NCBI RefSeq assembly: GCF_019168305.1
Contig: NZ_JAHTBI010000027.1
Span: 52,424-116,423, forward strand
Source of the DNA: Pseudomonas aegrilactucae
GTDB lineage: Bacteria; Pseudomonadota; Gammaproteobacteria; Pseudomonadales; Pseudomonadaceae
Direction: 5' to 3'
Length of the DNA: 64,000 bases
Made by a program: the position numbers and the translations under genes. This document shows, piece after piece, positions 8,584 through 18,388 of this stretch. Within the stretch, counting starts at the first letter, position 1, and every line of letters begins with the position of its first letter. Below the pieces are notes generated by a model, which searched no databases, had not been told where the DNA came from, and saw nothing but the letters and a program-made list of their open reading frames with translations.

Positions 8584-9132
8584 ATGAACAACATTGTGAA
8601 TGGTATCGACGTTACTAATCTAGAGAACTTCGCTCGCGAAGTAGCGGCGGATGACACAAAAGCTGAAGTCCGCTTCAATGTCCAGACTAAGTGGATGGGC
8701 CAAACCAAAAGCGTTACGAATGTTACTCAATGCAGGCTTGCCGGTCGGCAAATAGCGCGAGACTTCCAGATCGTCTCGGACGAGCCTGTTGAGCTGCTGG
8801 GTGAGAATACAGCTCCCGGCCCAATGGAGCTGCTGCTTGCCGCCCTGAATGCTTGTATGTCGGTGGGTTACGCAACAGGCGCTGCGGCGAGGGGCATCAA
8901 AATCAAGAGTCTTGAAATTGAAACGGACACTAATCTAGATCTACGTGGATTCTTGGGTCTTGATGAAAGCCTCAACCCTGGCATAAATGAAATTAACTAC
9001 AAAGTAAAAATTTGCGCAGACGCGCCTCAGGATCAAATTGAGGAGCTTCATGCACACGTCATTAAAACCTCGCCAAACTTCCATAATATGGCGAGAGAAA
9101 TCAAAGTATCGCCTAAACTAGAGATCATATAA
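8584..9132 (+). CDS. OsmC-family protein with one conserved Cys, copy 1
   Basis: 182 residues of OsmC/Ohr fold. The peroxidatic-type Cys91 is in ALNACMSVGYA. The second Cys of the Ohr/OsmC pair is replaced: the expected region reads KTSPNFHN. Cys50 and a Cys in KICADA occur only in this copy, not in copy 2. OsmC proteins reduce organic hydroperoxides; this subgroup may need an external thiol such as the thioredoxin encoded next. The ribosome binding site is weak. It follows frnE by 51 bp. Confidence 0.88.
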   Translation: MNNIVNGIDVTNLENFAREVAADDTKAEVRFNVQTKWMGQTKSVTNVTQCRLAGRQIARDFQIVSDEPVELLGENTAPGPMELLLAALNACMSVGYATGAAARGIKIKSLEIETDTNLDLRGFLGLDESLNPGINEINYKVKICADAPQDQIEELHAHVIKTSPNFHNMAREIKVSPKLEII

Positions 9133-9220
9133 TATCTGGCAGCATCATCGCTGAAGGGACGCCAAAGTACTACCTGGCGGCCCTACGCAGCACTTTAAGA
9201 ACAAGCTTGGATATGTTTCT

Positions 9221-9556
9221 ATGAATGACACTCATGACTTAGATGCAGACGGGCTGTATAGAGAACTTAGCGTACCCCATAGACTTTTTGTGGTCTACTT
9301 CTCTGCTCCTTGGTGCGGCCCGTGCACCGGAATGAAGCCAGTCTTCCAAAAGCTCGCTGACGCCTACTCTCAGCTCGCGTCATTCAGACACGTTGATGTC
9401 GCCCTGTCCCCCACGGTTGCGAAAGCATTAAATATTCACGGCGTTCCTTCAATCGCAGTATTTAGAGAGGGGATTCTCTCTAAGTTGATCATGGGTGCGA
9501 ATTCATACAGGGAGTTGCAGAAAGCTCTGGAAATTGAATTCAAATACATGGACTGA
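9221..9556 (+). CDS. thioredoxin-like protein, copy 1
   Basis: 111 residues with APWCGPC (Cys32, Cys35) and the cis-Pro in GVPSIAVF. It is cytoplasmic and slightly diverged from housekeeping TrxA. As the last gene of block A it is the likely electron donor for AhpD, FrnE and OsmC (inference). Copy 2 (27505-27834) has CKPC instead. Confidence 0.9.
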   Translation: MNDTHDLDADGLYRELSVPHRLFVVYFSAPWCGPCTGMKPVFQKLADAYSQLASFRHVDVALSPTVAKALNIHGVPSIAVFREGILSKLIMGANSYRELQKALEIEFKYMD

Positions 9557-9630
9557 AGCGACCTTTAAGGTTGACACTCTATAACAGATTCTCGGTTGGA
9601 AATCTGACCCTACCCAGTGGAAGACTTCTC

Positions 9631-10524
9631 TTGAATACACGTCTATCTGCCGCTCTCACCACCAAAAAAACACAACGCGTTGTCATTCTCACCGCTATCG
9701 CTTTGACCGCCTTTGCTGCGAACTCAGTGCTGTGCCGCGTCGCACTGCGCCACAGCGCTATCGATCCGATCAGCTTCAGTGTCATACGTTTGGTGAGTGG
9801 TGCACTGATCCTATGGGTGATTCTTAAGTTTCAGCGGCCAGTAAAAAAGGCGACAGGTTCCTGGGGGGGAGCTGTATCACTCTATGTTTATGCCTTTGCG
9901 TTTTCCTACGCGTACCTGAAACTAGACACCGGTACCGGCGCACTTGTTCTGTTCGGCGCAGTGCAGCTAACCATGCTCGGGTACGGAGTTCTGCAGGGAG
10001 AGCGTATGGGCGTCTTGGCACTGCTAGGCCTAGTGTTGGCGGTTACTGGCCTTGTCGTGCTGCTTCTTCCTGGATCCAGCGCTCCGCCGCTGACAAGCGT
10101 AGTAATAATGCTAGCATCAGGGGTGGCATGGGGGGTCTACTCAATACTCGGTAAAGGCTTAACTGATCCGTTGGCGGCTACAGCTGGCAACTTCATGATG
10201 TCTGTGCCGCTAATCATGCTTACCTCCCTGCCCTTCATATCCTCTTTCCATGCAGACGTTGTCGGTATTACCTCTGCCGTCGTATCAGGCACAATCGCAT
10301 CAGGCGCGGGATACGCTATCTGGTACGCGGCGGTTCGACATCTCTCATCTTTTCGCGCAGCTACGGTACAACTGACCGTGCCAGTGATTGCCTCCATCGC
10401 CGGAGTTCTACTGCTAGGGGAAACCTTTACTACTCGACTTGGCCTAAGCTCCCTCACAGTACTAGGTGGCATTGCCCTGGTACTGTCAGCTAAGCAAACA
10501 GCTTCATTAAAGCCGAGAGACTGA
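9631..10524 (+). CDS. EamA/DMT-superfamily transporter
   Basis: About 297 residues with roughly ten membrane helices in two EamA repeats; RVALRHSAIDPISFSVIR is typical of the first repeat. The family includes exporters of cysteine and O-acetylserine (E. coli YdeD), sugars and amino acids. TTG at 9631 has GGAAG 7 nt upstream and is the likely start; the frame is open from TTG 9571. It follows the thioredoxin by 74 bp and precedes a convergent Lrp gene and a MetC-like gene. Export of a thiol amino acid would fit this setting but is not shown by the sequence. Confidence 0.75.
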   Translation: MNTRLSAALTTKKTQRVVILTAIALTAFAANSVLCRVALRHSAIDPISFSVIRLVSGALILWVILKFQRPVKKATGSWGGAVSLYVYAFAFSYAYLKLDTGTGALVLFGAVQLTMLGYGVLQGERMGVLALLGLVLAVTGLVVLLLPGSSAPPLTSVVIMLASGVAWGVYSILGKGLTDPLAATAGNFMMSVPLIMLTSLPFISSFHADVVGITSAVVSGTIASGAGYAIWYAAVRHLSSFRAATVQLTVPVIASIAGVLLLGETFTTRLGLSSLTVLGGIALVLSAKQTASLKPRD

Positions 10525-10616
10525 AAAGCATCGACACGTGCAGCACAGTCGATCTTAGGCTGCACGCACTGCATCAATCGCTGAGGCAAGTTCCACATCG
10601 CGCGTAACCTTGGCAC

Positions 10617-11075
10617 TCACAAAGGAAGAGTCGGGCACCTTTTGATCTCTTTGAGAGAAAAGCCCGTATACATCTCCTTAATATTTCCCAAGCGGCGGAT
10701 CTTATACATAGCCAGCTGATGGAAATCGTCCATGTCTTTAACCACCACCTGAAGTAAATAGTCATACTTCCCAGATATGTTATGACAGGAAATCACACTT
10801 GGAAGTGAATTGATTCCCTTCTCAAAGTTGTCCATCGCCTCCTCAGAATGCGTATCCAACGTAATACTGATGAAAGCAAAAACATTCAAACCAATAGCTT
10901 TTCGGTTAAGGGAAGCGTGATACCCCTCGATCACCTCTTCTTCAAGCCGCTTCAATCGCTTCCAGCTTGCAGGGGCCGAAAGCGAGACGCGAGCTGCAAT
11001 CTCAGCGTTGGTGAGACGACCGTTCAACTGAACGATCTCAAGGATCATTCGATCCACCTTATCCAGCTCAATCAT
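10617..11075 (-). CDS. Lrp/AsnC-family regulator
   Basis: 152 residues: an N-terminal winged HTH (about 5-50, with LTNAEIAARVSLS) and a C-terminal RAM ligand-binding domain (VISCHNISGKYDYLLQVV). It is divergent from the MetC-like gene; the AT-rich 176 bp between them should hold both promoters. Cysteine-responsive Lrp proteins (DecR/YbaO, CuyR types) often sit beside cysteine desulfhydrases. This protein is therefore a likely amino-acid-sensing activator of the lyase and permease (inference). Confidence 0.88.
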   Translation of the reverse strand: MIELDKVDRMILEIVQLNGRLTNAEIAARVSLSAPASWKRLKRLEEEVIEGYHASLNRKAIGLNVFAFISITLDTHSEEAMDNFEKGINSLPSVISCHNISGKYDYLLQVVVKDMDDFHQLAMYKIRRLGNIKEMYTGFSLKEIKRCPTLPL

Positions 11076-11251
11076 GGGCGCATCTCGGGCAATGGCAGAA
11101 AAATCTAAATTAATCGGATACGGAATTTTCCTAGACAGCCCTAATAATATTAACTAGAAAACCGCCATGCAAGAAATATACGAAAGAAAATTTCTCTAGG
11201 AAATAAATATAATTAACTGGTCTAGCCACGCATCGATCAGAGAGAAAAGCC

Positions 11252-12436
11252 TTGAATAACAATAAGTTAACCACCTCAAGCGCGACGGTGATTGCTCACG
11301 CAGGTAGCCATCCCGAAGACCACTACGGTTTCGTCAACCCTCCTATCTACCGAGGTTCGACAGTCGTTTTCCCAAGCGTCGACTGTATGCAGAATGGCGA
11401 CCAGCGCTATCAGTACGGTCGATGGAACAATCCATCGACCGAGGCCCTGTGCGAAGCTATATCAACGCTGGAAGGCGCCACTGGGGCCGTTCTGTGCCCT
11501 TCCGGCCTATCCGCGTGCGTTACCGCGATATTGTCCGTTGTAGGCTCAGGCGACCATATTCTGGTACCGGACAGTGTTTATGCCCCGACACGCCATTTTT
11601 TGGATACTGCAGGAAAACGGCTGGGTATTCAGACAACCTACTACGACCCTCAAATTGGAGCGGGCATCTCCGAACTTTTCCAATCTAATACTGAGGCGGT
11701 GTTTACTGAGTCCCCAGGCTCTCACACCTTTGAAATTCAAGACATCCCGGCAATCGCCAAGGCCGCACACGCCCATGGCGCACTGGTTCTGCTCGATAAC
11801 ACCTGGGCGACGCCGCTTTACTTCAAAGCGATCGATCATGGCGTTGATCTCTCGATTATGGCTGCCACCAAGTATATCGTTGGTCACTCTGATGCCCTTA
11901 TCGGCACCATCGCCGCATCATCACGCGCATGGCCGCAACTGAAAGCCTACCATTTCCAATCGGGCACATATGTGAGCCCGGACGACGCGAATCTGGCACT
12001 GCGAGGACTTCGGACATTAGACGTTCGTCTGGAGCGACATCAACGCAGCGCCCTGTGCGTGGCAAAATGGTTGGAAGAGCAAGACCAAGTTTCTCGTGTC
12101 ATTTACCCTGGGCTACCATCCCACAAAAATCACTCCCTATGGCGCCGGGATTTTACAGGCGCAACCGGCCTCCTATCGTTTGTTACCAAATCCGCCCCCA
12201 TTGAAGCAGTCAAAGCCCTTCTTGATGATCTAAGTCTTTTCGGACTCGGCTATTCCTGGGGTGGTTTTGAGAGCCTAGCGATGACAGTAGATCCACGAAA
12301 AATGCGTACCACAACCACCTGGGAGGAAAAGGGTCACCTGATTAGACTTCATATCGGCTTGGAAAATGCAGAAGACCTGATCGCCGACCTCAAACTGGGC
12401 TTTGATAGATTCGATCTGATTTGCCATCAGGCTTAA
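11252..12436 (+). CDS. metC: cystathionine beta-lyase-like PLP enzyme (MetC family)
   Basis: 394 residues, Cys/Met-metabolism PLP family. The Schiff-base Lys207 lies in AATKYIVGHSD, the pyridine-N Asp in LLDNTWAT, and the phosphate-binding Tyr in YGRWNNP. GHSDALIGT, RDFTGATGLLSF and SWGGFES match E. coli MetC closely. The enzyme cleaves C-S bonds of cystathionine, and related lyases act on cysteine or S-alkyl-cysteine sulfoxides. The start is TTG at 11252 with GAGAG upstream. The divergent Lrp gene and downstream permease suggest a catabolic rather than biosynthetic role, which is inference. Confidence 0.87.
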   Translation: MNNNKLTTSSATVIAHAGSHPEDHYGFVNPPIYRGSTVVFPSVDCMQNGDQRYQYGRWNNPSTEALCEAISTLEGATGAVLCPSGLSACVTAILSVVGSGDHILVPDSVYAPTRHFLDTAGKRLGIQTTYYDPQIGAGISELFQSNTEAVFTESPGSHTFEIQDIPAIAKAAHAHGALVLLDNTWATPLYFKAIDHGVDLSIMAATKYIVGHSDALIGTIAASSRAWPQLKAYHFQSGTYVSPDDANLALRGLRTLDVRLERHQRSALCVAKWLEEQDQVSRVIYPGLPSHKNHSLWRRDFTGATGLLSFVTKSAPIEAVKALLDDLSLFGLGYSWGGFESLAMTVDPRKMRTTTTWEEKGHLIRLHIGLENAEDLIADLKLGFDRFDLICHQA

Positions 12437-12491
12437 CATTGATCGAGCGTTAATTAACCGATTAAATAAATAAAGCCTTGCGCACGCTAAG

Positions 12492-12522
12492 ACAGGGGGA
12501 TCCGATAGGTTACCCCCCTTCT
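12492..12522 (+). terminator. probable terminator after the metC-like gene
   Basis: AGGGGG and CCCCCCTT flank a 13-base loop, followed by a T-rich stretch, 55 bp after the stop. The loop is long, so confidence is moderate. Confidence 0.5.
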
Positions 12523-12559
12523 TCACGTACTGCCGAGAATAATAAAACCGGAGGCAATT

Positions 12560-13990
12560 GTGAGCATTTTTAGAACAAAAAGCTTAGACGAAATAAGCAA
12601 ACTACAATCTTCAAAAATATCTCTAAAAAGGGTGCTCGGGCCCGTCGACCTTATATTTATCGGGGTGGGCGCCATTGTAGGAACAGGTATTTTTGTTTTA
12701 ACGGGCACGGGCGCTCTAACAGCTGGGCCTGCACTGACAGTTTCGTTCATCATCGCTGCTTTAGCGTGTGGCTTTGCAGCACTCTGCTATTCAGAGTTTG
12801 CATCAAGCATTCCGGTAGCAGGCTCCGTCTACACCTACAGCTACTTCACACTCGGTGAGATTGTTGCATGGATGATCGGCTGGGATCTTATGCTTGAGTA
12901 CGGGTTGGCTAGCGCCGCAGTATCTGTTGGGTGGTCTGGTTACTTCCAGTCTCTTCTAAGTGGGTTCGGACTTTCGTTACCCACCGTGTTGACTGCAGCA
13001 CCCGGGGCGCTACCAGGCGTTAGTACCTTCTTCAACCTTCCTGCGTTTGTCATCATGATGGTAATCACGTGGCTGCTTTCTGTTGGAATACGTGAATCTG
13101 TAAAAATCAACAACATCATGGTGGCACTCAAAATTGCAGTCGTACTTTTGTTCATTATTGTCGGCGCCCGACACGTAAAGCCCGAAAACTGGCAGCCCTT
13201 TGCGCCTTTTGGATTCAATGGAATAATGAGCGCAGCAGCATTGGTCTTCTTTGCGTTCATTGGTTTTGACGCAGTATCTTCTGCAGCCGAGGAAGTCAAA
13301 AGACCCGAGCGTGATTTGCCTATCGGGATTATTGGTTCACTTGGTATATGCGCGATATTGTACGTCGTGGTGTCCATGATCATGACAGGTATCGTTCCAT
13401 TCGGTGAGTTCCTCGGCGTCGACCATCCCGTCTCGCTAGCCCTCCAACATGCAGGTGAAAACTGGGTAGCAGGCTTTGTCGACTTGGGTGCTATCTTGGG
13501 GATGACCACGGTCGTGCTTGTAATGCTCTATGGGCAATCCAGAATTATTTTCGCTATGTCTCGCGATGGATTGGTGCCCTCTAAGTTTTCCGAAATTCAC
13601 CCTAAATATGGAACACCATTCTTCACTACTTGGGTGATCGGCATAATTTTCGGCCTTATCGCAGCAGTAGTGCCATTAAATGTACTTGCTGAACTTATGA
13701 ACATAGGCACGCTAGCCGCATTCTGCCTTATTTCATTTGCAGTAATCGTACTTAGGAAAAAGCGGCCCGATCTGCCACGTGCCTTCAAATGCCCTCTCGT
13801 ACCGCTCGTACCAGCACTCGCGATTATTTTCTGCATTACGCTCATGTCGTATCTAAAACTGCACACATGGATTGCATTCGGAGCATGGCTGCTCATTGGT
13901 GCCGCAATCTACTTTCTATACGCCAAAAAACACTCAAAACTCAATACCTCTACGGATGGCGCACTGAACACAGGCATTCCCCCGGCCTAA
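12560..13990 (+). CDS. APC-superfamily amino-acid permease
   Basis: 476 residues with about twelve membrane helices. The helix-1 signature GVGAIVGTGIFVLTGTGA and FIGFDAVSSAAEE in the middle identify the cationic/branched amino-acid transporter group (YfnA/CAT-like). The start is GTG 12560 with GGAGG 7 nt upstream. It would import an amino acid across the inner membrane; the position after the MetC-like lyase suggests a sulfur amino acid (inference). A hairpin follows at 14009-14046. Confidence 0.88.
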   Translation: MSIFRTKSLDEISKLQSSKISLKRVLGPVDLIFIGVGAIVGTGIFVLTGTGALTAGPALTVSFIIAALACGFAALCYSEFASSIPVAGSVYTYSYFTLGEIVAWMIGWDLMLEYGLASAAVSVGWSGYFQSLLSGFGLSLPTVLTAAPGALPGVSTFFNLPAFVIMMVITWLLSVGIRESVKINNIMVALKIAVVLLFIIVGARHVKPENWQPFAPFGFNGIMSAAALVFFAFIGFDAVSSAAEEVKRPERDLPIGIIGSLGICAILYVVVSMIMTGIVPFGEFLGVDHPVSLALQHAGENWVAGFVDLGAILGMTTVVLVMLYGQSRIIFAMSRDGLVPSKFSEIHPKYGTPFFTTWVIGIIFGLIAAVVPLNVLAELMNIGTLAAFCLISFAVIVLRKKRPDLPRAFKCPLVPLVPALAIIFCITLMSYLKLHTWIAFGAWLLIGAAIYFLYAKKHSKLNTSTDGALNTGIPPA

Positions 13991-14008
13991 TCCGCTAGAG
14001 CCTCATTG

Positions 14009-14046
14009 TGGCCAGCCTCGCTCACAGCACGACTGGCCTTCGTTTA
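14009..14046 (+). terminator. possible terminator after the permease
   Basis: GGCCAG and CTGGCC form a 6 bp stem with a 17-base loop, followed by TTCGTTT. It is weak but lies between two genes on the same strand. Confidence 0.35.
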
Positions 14047-14066
14047 GCTAAAACTATGGAGAGCAC

Positions 14067-15257
14067 ATGTCCCATCGGATAATTATTGTCGGCGGCGGCA
14101 TTGGCGGCACAATGACTGCCAATCACCTTGCCACCAAACTCTACCCTGAAATACGCAGTGGTAAAGTAGAAATCTTGATGTTGTCAAACTCCCCCTGGCA
14201 CTACTACAAACCAGCCTTCATGTACATCGCCTTTGACAGCTTCTTCAAGAATGAACTCAGGCGGCCTCAGCGCAGCCTACTCCGCCCTGAGATTGACTTT
14301 CTTATTGAAGAGGTCGAGGAATTCCAATTCAATATAAACCGCGTGAAATGTAAGAGCGGAAAAGCATACGGATACGACCAACTCATTATCTCCACAGGGT
14401 GCATACCAAGCCCTGAACGAATCGACGGCCTAAAAGAAGGCGGTGATCACTTCTATCAGCATGAGCCTGCGCGGCAGCTTGCAGATAAGTTAAAGTCGAT
14501 CGAAAAAGGTCGCATCCTAGTCACGGTAACATTCCCCAAGACGCCCAATGTACCTCATCAATGTGGTATTGCGCCCATTGAAACTACACTAATGCTTGAC
14601 GACCTGCTACGTAAACGCGGCGTTAGAAACAAGGTGGAAATTGTCTACACGTACCCCACCGTAGCTCAACTGTTAAGAAACTGTCTTTTTTTGCAAAAGG
14701 ACACCTGCGAAGTACTACCAAGCATATTTGAGCAAAGGGGCATCAAGCATCAAAGAAGCTTTACTCTCAACAGAGTTGATCCAGAAAGCAATATCGCCTT
14801 TTCAGAAGAGGGTGGGGCTGAAGATTTCGATATCCTTATGGCAACCCCACCTATCCGCGCCGTAGAGGCGGTCAGAAACTCCGGACTATCGCAAGCTGCA
14901 GACGATGAAGGGTGGCTCCCTACAAATTATCAAACCATGAAAGTCTATGGCTTAGAAAACGTCTATGTTTTGGGCGATACCGTTGATCTCCCCGTGAGCA
15001 AGGCCGGAGGCGCATGCCATAGCCAGTCCCCCGTTGTAGTAAATAACATAGCCTCCGAGCTTCGTTTCGGGCGGACTTGCGACAGTTACGAGGGCAAGGT
15101 TGCTGCAATTGCTCAGATGGGACTGGAGGCAGGAATGCCGCTCTGGTACGACTATGAAAGTGATGTAAAGCCTACGCCCCCCACTAAGGTTGGCGGACTT
15201 ATGAGGAAAAGCTTCAATAGAGGCATATATTGGGCGGTCGCGCGCGGCCTGGTGTAA
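14067..15257 (+). CDS. sulfide:quinone oxidoreductase-like FAD protein
   Basis: 396 residues. The FAD-binding GGGIGGTMTA is at the N-terminus, followed by a STGC segment with Cys112. Cys166 lies in PHQCGIAPIE and Cys317 in GGACHSQSP, close to the three-Cys layout of SQR. The second dinucleotide motif is in VYVLGDTVDL. SQR oxidises sulfide to sulfane sulfur and reduces quinone at the membrane. It is followed by a DUF1641-like gene, a usual partner. Here it would deal with sulfide or persulfide released by the upstream lyase (inference). Confidence 0.8.
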   Translation: MSHRIIIVGGGIGGTMTANHLATKLYPEIRSGKVEILMLSNSPWHYYKPAFMYIAFDSFFKNELRRPQRSLLRPEIDFLIEEVEEFQFNINRVKCKSGKAYGYDQLIISTGCIPSPERIDGLKEGGDHFYQHEPARQLADKLKSIEKGRILVTVTFPKTPNVPHQCGIAPIETTLMLDDLLRKRGVRNKVEIVYTYPTVAQLLRNCLFLQKDTCEVLPSIFEQRGIKHQRSFTLNRVDPESNIAFSEEGGAEDFDILMATPPIRAVEAVRNSGLSQAADDEGWLPTNYQTMKVYGLENVYVLGDTVDLPVSKAGGACHSQSPVVVNNIASELRFGRTCDSYEGKVAAIAQMGLEAGMPLWYDYESDVKPTPPTKVGGLMRKSFNRGIYWAVARGLV

Positions 15258-15287
15258 CACGATCAATAATTTTACAGGACACCTCAG

Positions 15288-15737
15288 ATGAGCTTACTCT
15301 CTGAACAAGGAAGCGCCTCGGAAAATCAACCGGGAGCGCCCTCGATTTTGGAATCGTTGGAACTTAGCGAGGCGGCGCTCGAAGGGCTCAGGCTGCTTGT
15401 CGTAAAGCTTGAGCCACTCTTGGCCGGAGATCGACTCTCAAGGCTGGTCGACCTAATGTCAGTTGCGACCGACATCGTCGACATGAGCGATTCTTACATG
15501 GTCGAAAAGCTAGCAAATGTCTTCGAAGAAGGCACGTCTGCTGCATGGTTAGCGGGTAACGCAGCTCGCGTCGCAAGCGCGCAAGTGAGCAAGCTTTCGG
15601 AACCCCCCTCTTTAATCCGTTTGCTTCGGATGACCTCTGATTCGGATGTCAGACGGGGACTAGCATTTGCGTTGGAATTTTCGGGAGCACTCGGAAAGCA
15701 ACTAAACCATGGCGTTACCAACCATTTAGAAGACTGA
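15288..15737 (+). CDS. DUF1641-like small protein, partner of the SQR-like enzyme
   Basis: 149 residues, largely helical, with a Leu-rich region LVDLMSVATDIVDM and conserved-looking LANVFEEGTSAAWL. DUF1641 proteins commonly lie beside SQR-like or formate-dehydrogenase genes; the biochemical role is unknown. It follows the flavoprotein by 30 bp. The family call is from pattern and context. Confidence 0.6.
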   Translation: MSLLSEQGSASENQPGAPSILESLELSEAALEGLRLLVVKLEPLLAGDRLSRLVDLMSVATDIVDMSDSYMVEKLANVFEEGTSAAWLAGNAARVASAQVSKLSEPPSLIRLLRMTSDSDVRRGLAFALEFSGALGKQLNHGVTNHLED

Positions 15738-15764
15738 CACCGTTTTCGCAGACCAAGACGCAAA

Positions 15765-15789
15765 GCGCCCGATGCATTGCATCGGGCGC
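15765..15789. terminator. long perfect hairpin between convergent genes
   Basis: GCGCCCGATGCA and its exact complement are separated by one base, between the convergent DUF1641-like gene and ybdD. T-runs are weak on both sides, but position and strength suggest a two-way terminator. Confidence 0.65.
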
Positions 15790-15820
15790 GATTGACTACG
15801 CAGATAAATACCTCAAGGTG

Positions 15821-16021
15821 CTAACAGCAACGTGGCTGACCGTTGCCGCCGCCATATCGAGCTTCCTGTCTCTCCCGAAAGAATTCCTCATATGACATCA
15901 GAGGTTTGTCAGGGTGCTTGTTCTGCATGTGCTCGACGTAGGTGTCGTAGTCAGGCATGCCCACCATCAGACGCGCTGCCTGACCCAGGTATTTACCGAG
16001 GCGACTCAGGTCATTGAACAC
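15821..16021 (-). CDS. ybdD: YbdD/DUF466 small protein, CstA partner
   Basis: 66 residues with the YbdD pattern: [37 protein letters not shown] and a Cys-Cys end. The start is GTG 16021 with a strong AAAGGAGGG upstream. It follows cstA by 14 bp on the same strand. These small proteins are needed with CstA/BtsT transporters in enterobacteria. Confidence 0.9.
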   Translation of the reverse strand: MFNDLSRLGKYLGQAARLMVGMPDYDTYVEHMQNKHPDKPLMSYEEFFRERQEARYGGGNGQPRCC

Positions 16022-16035
16022 GCTACCACCCTCCT

Positions 16036-18093
16036 TTATGCATCAGGCAGTGCTTGGTAAGGCGACTCTTTATCCGTCCGCTCCTTGCTACCCCACGCCG
16101 CAATCCCAACCTTGAGCGCGTAGAACAAAATGCTAAACATAACAAGCAAGAACAGGGCTGTGAGCGTAGCGTTCGTATAGGCGTTGAAGATCACATGCTG
16201 CATCTGCGAAATGTCCTTCGCCGGCGCCAAAATCTGACCATTGGCCTGCGCATCACTGTACTTACGGGCCAACGCCAGGAAGCCCATAGCAGGGTTAGCA
16301 TCGAACAGTTTGATGAATCCCGCAGTTGTAGTGCAAATCAGCAGCCAAATCGCTGGTAGCAGGGTCACCCAAACATACCGATGACGCTTCATTTTGATAA
16401 GCACGACGGTACTTAGCATCAAAGCGATACCTGCCAACATCTGGTTGGAAATGCCGAACAGCGGCCAAAGCGTATTGATACCACCCAACGGATCGATCAC
16501 GCCCTGGTAGAGCAGGTAGCCCCACAGTGCCACACAGCCAGCGGTGGCAATAAGGTTCGCCGTCCAGGACTCTGTGCGGCGTAGGGAAGGAACAAACGAA
16601 CCTAACAAATCCTGCAGCATGAAGCGTCCTGCCCTGGTGCCAGCATCGACTGCGGTCAAGATAAACAGCGCTTCGAAGAGGATTGCAAAGTGGTACCAGA
16701 ACGCCATGGTATTTTCACCCGGCAAGAGGTGGTGCAGGATTTGGGCAATACCTACAGCTAACGTCGGTGCACCTCCTGCCCGGGCAAGAATTGTGGTTTC
16801 ACCGATATCTCGGGCAACAGCCTCAAGCTGATCAGGTGAAATTGTGAACCCCCAACTGCTAACCGTCTGCGCTACGGACACTGCATCACCACCAACGATA
16901 GCCGCAGGGCTGTTCATGGCGAAGTACACACCAGGCTCAATTACCGACGCAGCCACCATAGCCATGATCGCTACGAAGGACTCCATCAACATGCCACCGT
17001 AGCCGATGTAGCGGGCGTGGCCTTCGCTTGCGAGCAACTTAGGTGTTGTGCCAGAGGCTATCAGCGCGTGGAATCCCGAGACTGCACCGCAGGCAATGGT
17101 AATAAAGAGGAACGGGAACAAGCCGCCTTTCCACACCGGCCCCGTGCCATCGGTGAACTGAGTCAACGCCGGCATTTTCAGCTCGGGCATAGTGACGAGA
17201 ATACCGACGGCAAGCGCGAGAATCGTGCCAATTTTGAGGAACGTGGACAGGTAGTCACGTGGTGCCAAGATCAGCCAGACGGGCAGCACCGCAGCGACGA
17301 AGCCGTAGCCAATCAGCATCCAGGTGATTTGAATACCGGTGAAGGTAAAAGCCTTGGCCCAAACTGGGTCAGCAGCAATCTGCCCCCCCAACCAAATTGA
17401 GCCCAACAGCAACAACACACCAATTACCGAGATCTCTCCGATGCGCCCGGGACGAACATAGCGCATGTAGACGCCCATAAACATGGCGATCGGAATGGTG
17501 GCCATGACGGTGAAGATACCCCAGGGGCTCTCAGCCAGCGCTTTGACCACAATCAGCGCTAATACGGCAAGGATGATGATCATGATCAGGAAGCAGCCAA
17601 ACAGCGCGATCGTTCCTGGGACTCTGCCCATCTCCTCTCGCACTATGTCCCCCAAAGAGCGACCGTTGCGGCGGGTAGACAGGAATAGCACCATGAAGTC
17701 TTGTACCGCGCCGGCAAGCACCACGCCGGCTATCAGCCAAAGCGTTCCAGGCAAATAGCCCATCTGGGCAGCGAGTACTGGCCCAACCAAAGGCCCCGCA
17801 CCAGCGATTGCAGCGAAGTGATGCCCGAAGAGCACGTGTTTGTTGGTCGGCACATAATCCAGGCCGTCGTTGTTGACAACGGCGGGAGTGGCCCGACGAG
17901 GGTCTAGCTGCATCACTTTCTCGGCGATGAACAGACTGTAGTATCGGTATGCAACGAGATAGATGGCGACTGCTGCGACTACGATCCAGAGAGCATTGAT
18001 AGCTTCGCCACGGCGCAAGGCCACGACGCTCAGCGCGAATGCTCCCAGAACAGCCACGGCAAACCAGGCAATGTGTTTAGCCATATGGGTCAT
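16036..18093 (-). CDS. cstA: CstA-family pyruvate/peptide transporter
   Basis: 685 residues with about 16-18 membrane helices. The signature [20 protein letters not shown] and [12 protein letters not shown] near the N-terminus are diagnostic of CstA/BtsT. The start is ATG 18093 (MTHMAKH) with AGGAGA 6-7 nt upstream; the frame is open to 18480 but that part overlaps the divergent kinase promoter. CstA imports pyruvate by proton symport and may affect peptide use. The divergent two-component system is the likely regulator. The size fits the usual 685-700 residues. Confidence 0.92.
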   Translation of the reverse strand: MTHMAKHIAWFAVAVLGAFALSVVALRRGEAINALWIVVAAVAIYLVAYRYYSLFIAEKVMQLDPRRATPAVVNNDGLDYVPTNKHVLFGHHFAAIAGAGPLVGPVLAAQMGYLPGTLWLIAGVVLAGAVQDFMVLFLSTRRNGRSLGDIVREEMGRVPGTIALFGCFLIMIIILAVLALIVVKALAESPWGIFTVMATIPIAMFMGVYMRYVRPGRIGEISVIGVLLLLGSIWLGGQIAADPVWAKAFTFTGIQITWMLIGYGFVAAVLPVWLILAPRDYLSTFLKIGTILALAVGILVTMPELKMPALTQFTDGTGPVWKGGLFPFLFITIACGAVSGFHALIASGTTPKLLASEGHARYIGYGGMLMESFVAIMAMVAASVIEPGVYFAMNSPAAIVGGDAVSVAQTVSSWGFTISPDQLEAVARDIGETTILARAGGAPTLAVGIAQILHHLLPGENTMAFWYHFAILFEALFILTAVDAGTRAGRFMLQDLLGSFVPSLRRTESWTANLIATAGCVALWGYLLYQGVIDPLGGINTLWPLFGISNQMLAGIALMLSTVVLIKMKRHRYVWVTLLPAIWLLICTTTAGFIKLFDANPAMGFLALARKYSDAQANGQILAPAKDISQMQHVIFNAYTNATLTALFLLVMFSILFYALKVGIAAWGSKERTDKESPYQALPDA

Positions 18094-18388
18094 TACGTGT
18101 CTCCTGTCGACAGCCTGTAGGTCGTCGACCGTGATTTTTATATTTGTGTCCGCTTCGCGGCAGCGGCCAATATCCGCGTATACCCACCACAAATAAATCC
18201 GCAGAACTACGCCCACAAGCCTACGTAGTTCTACTGAGCTGCCGGCTATGCAATCGGGTCTTTCGACCGCTAGCCGCTTTCGGCTACTCGGTGCATCGGG
18301 GATTGACATAAGATGCTGGAGCCTCAGTGGTCTCCAACCGCAGCCCCCAAGACCGCTGGTCGAGTACAAGGTCTGGACAGGAGTAGGA

